From JANQRV01 sp964533785 (GTDB taxonomy: Bacteria > Bacteroidota > Bacteroidia > Chitinophagales > Saprospiraceae): 7,383 bases of DNA. The stretch spans positions 1 to 7,383 of the forward strand of contig CAZHNG010000335.1 in the NCBI GenBank assembly GCA_964533785.1. Direction: 5' to 3'. Each line of letters begins with the position of its first letter. The first letter of the stretch is position 1. Positions 6,743 through 7,383 of this stretch are shown here, one piece after another. The position numbers were made by a program, and so were the translations under genes. A model generated the notes under the pieces. The model was not told the DNA's origin, did no database searches, and saw only the letters and a list, made by a program, of their open reading frames with translations.

Positions 6743-7383
6743 ATGGTTCGATTATACACTTTGTTGTGCTTTTTATGGATTGTAATGACGTCTTTTCTCC
6801 ATGCCCAAAATACCGTAGGCTTACTCTTCCAGGATCCGCAGCTTTCTTATGAAGGTTACAATCTTATCTTTCCGCATAACCAGTCCAATGTTTACTTATT
6901 GAATAATTGTGGAGAGATCGTCCACCAATGGGAGGACGAGCAAAATTTTCGGCCGGGAAATGCCGCCTATCTTTTGGAGAGCGGAAATCTGGTTAAATGT
7001 AAGCGTTTGAATACCTCTGCGGTTGGAGATCCCATTTGGGCCGGCGGCGGCGGCGAAACGGTGGAGGTTAGAGATTGGGAAAACGAACTATTGTATAGTT
7101 ATACGCTCAATGATTCGCTTTTCCGCCTGCATCACGATGTGGCCCCTATGCCTAATGGCAATATTCTCATGATCGCCTGGGCGAAAAAGAGCCTTGCCGA
7201 AGCTTTGGCTGCGGGCAGAGATCCTGCGCTGTTAGATCAGGATGAATTGTGGTCGGAAGTTGTTTTGGAGTGGGATCCCGTCTTAGACAGTATTGTTTGG
7301 GAATGGCACGTTTGGGACCATTTGATCCAGGATTTTGACGAACAACAAGACAATTTTGGAATAGTCTCCGAACACCCGGAATT
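6743..7383 (+). CDS. Aryl-sulfate sulfotransferase (ASST)-like secreted protein, 3' end cut off by the window
   Basis: The ATG at 6743 opens a frame that stays open to the window edge (213 complete codons), so only the N-terminal part is present. A signal peptide covers residues 1-21 (hydrophobic LYTLLCFLWIVM, cleavage at LHA|Q), with no lipobox. The mature part resembles the beta-propeller ASST family: LLNNCGEIVHQW, a glycine-rich AGGGGETVEVRDWENELLYSY segment, and HHDVAPMPNGNILMIAW from residue 130, the family's conserved His-Asp plus P-NGN signature, then VVLEWDPVLDSIVWEWHVWDHLIQDFD. ASST enzymes move sulfate between phenolic compounds in the periplasm. Bacteroidota members are often exported by the type IX system with a C-terminal sorting domain, which would lie outside this window. 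The other catalytic His and Arg residues are also beyond the edge, so activity cannot be judged. The gene lies after a strong terminator, so it is probably transcribed separately. No clear promoter is visible, though the 66 bp before the start are AT-rich. Confidence 0.82.
   Translation, partial: MVRLYTLLCFLWIVMTSFLHAQNTVGLLFQDPQLSYEGYNLIFPHNQSNVYLLNNCGEIVHQWEDEQNFRPGNAAYLLESGNLVKCKRLNTSAVGDPIWAGGGGETVEVRDWENELLYSYTLNDSLFRLHHDVAPMPNGNILMIAWAKKSLAEALAAGRDPALLDQDELWSEVVLEWDPVLDSIVWEWHVWDHLIQDFDEQQDNFGIVSEHPE

Noticed and set aside
7043..7054. Four tandem GGC codons as a possible slippage or phase-variation tract
   Set aside because: They encode the glycine-rich turn expected in ASST-like proteins; changes of whole GGC units would not shift the frame, and four units is short.

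Overview
The window reads as part of a Bacteroidota chromosome, most like a marine or aquatic Saprospiria/Lewinella-type organism. The basis is a SusC/SusD outer-membrane uptake pair, Bacteroidota-style lipoprotein signal peptides, AT-rich leaders without Shine-Dalgarno sequences, and protein wording typical of that group (a mature SusC beginning QRTVTGTVVDD; the GRDH...IPPDG block in SusD). The lineage is inferred from recognition, not from a search.

Layout, all genes on the + strand. Positions 1-623 are AT-rich and hold no gene I can support; they contain an 11-bp inverted repeat (363-373 / 449-459) and presumably the promoter of the operon. Positions 624-3836 encode a complete SusC/RagA-type TonB-dependent transporter (1070 aa). 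After 47 bp containing a perfect 9-bp hairpin comes 3884-5590, a complete SusD-like surface lipoprotein (568 aa). After a further 62 bp with a weaker hairpin comes 5653-6582, a 309-aa lipoprotein in the SusE/SusF position. A strong intrinsic terminator at 6635-6676, preceded by a second hairpin, closes this unit. At 6743 a new secreted protein of the aryl-sulfate sulfotransferase (ASST) type begins and runs off the right edge.

How they work together: by analogy with characterised Sus/Rag systems, the SusC barrel and SusD lid form a TonB-energised transporter in the outer membrane, and the third lipoprotein is probably an accessory surface binding protein. No glycoside hydrolase, protease, sulfatase or regulator lies in the window, so the imported substrate cannot be named. 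The ASST-like gene is separated by the terminator and is probably a separate transcription unit.

I see no mobile element, CRISPR array, tRNA or rRNA. I found no strong case for a wholly new system. The most promising items are the cysteine-bearing C-terminal domain of the third lipoprotein, the three-cysteine insertion in SusD, and the inverted repeat upstream of susC.
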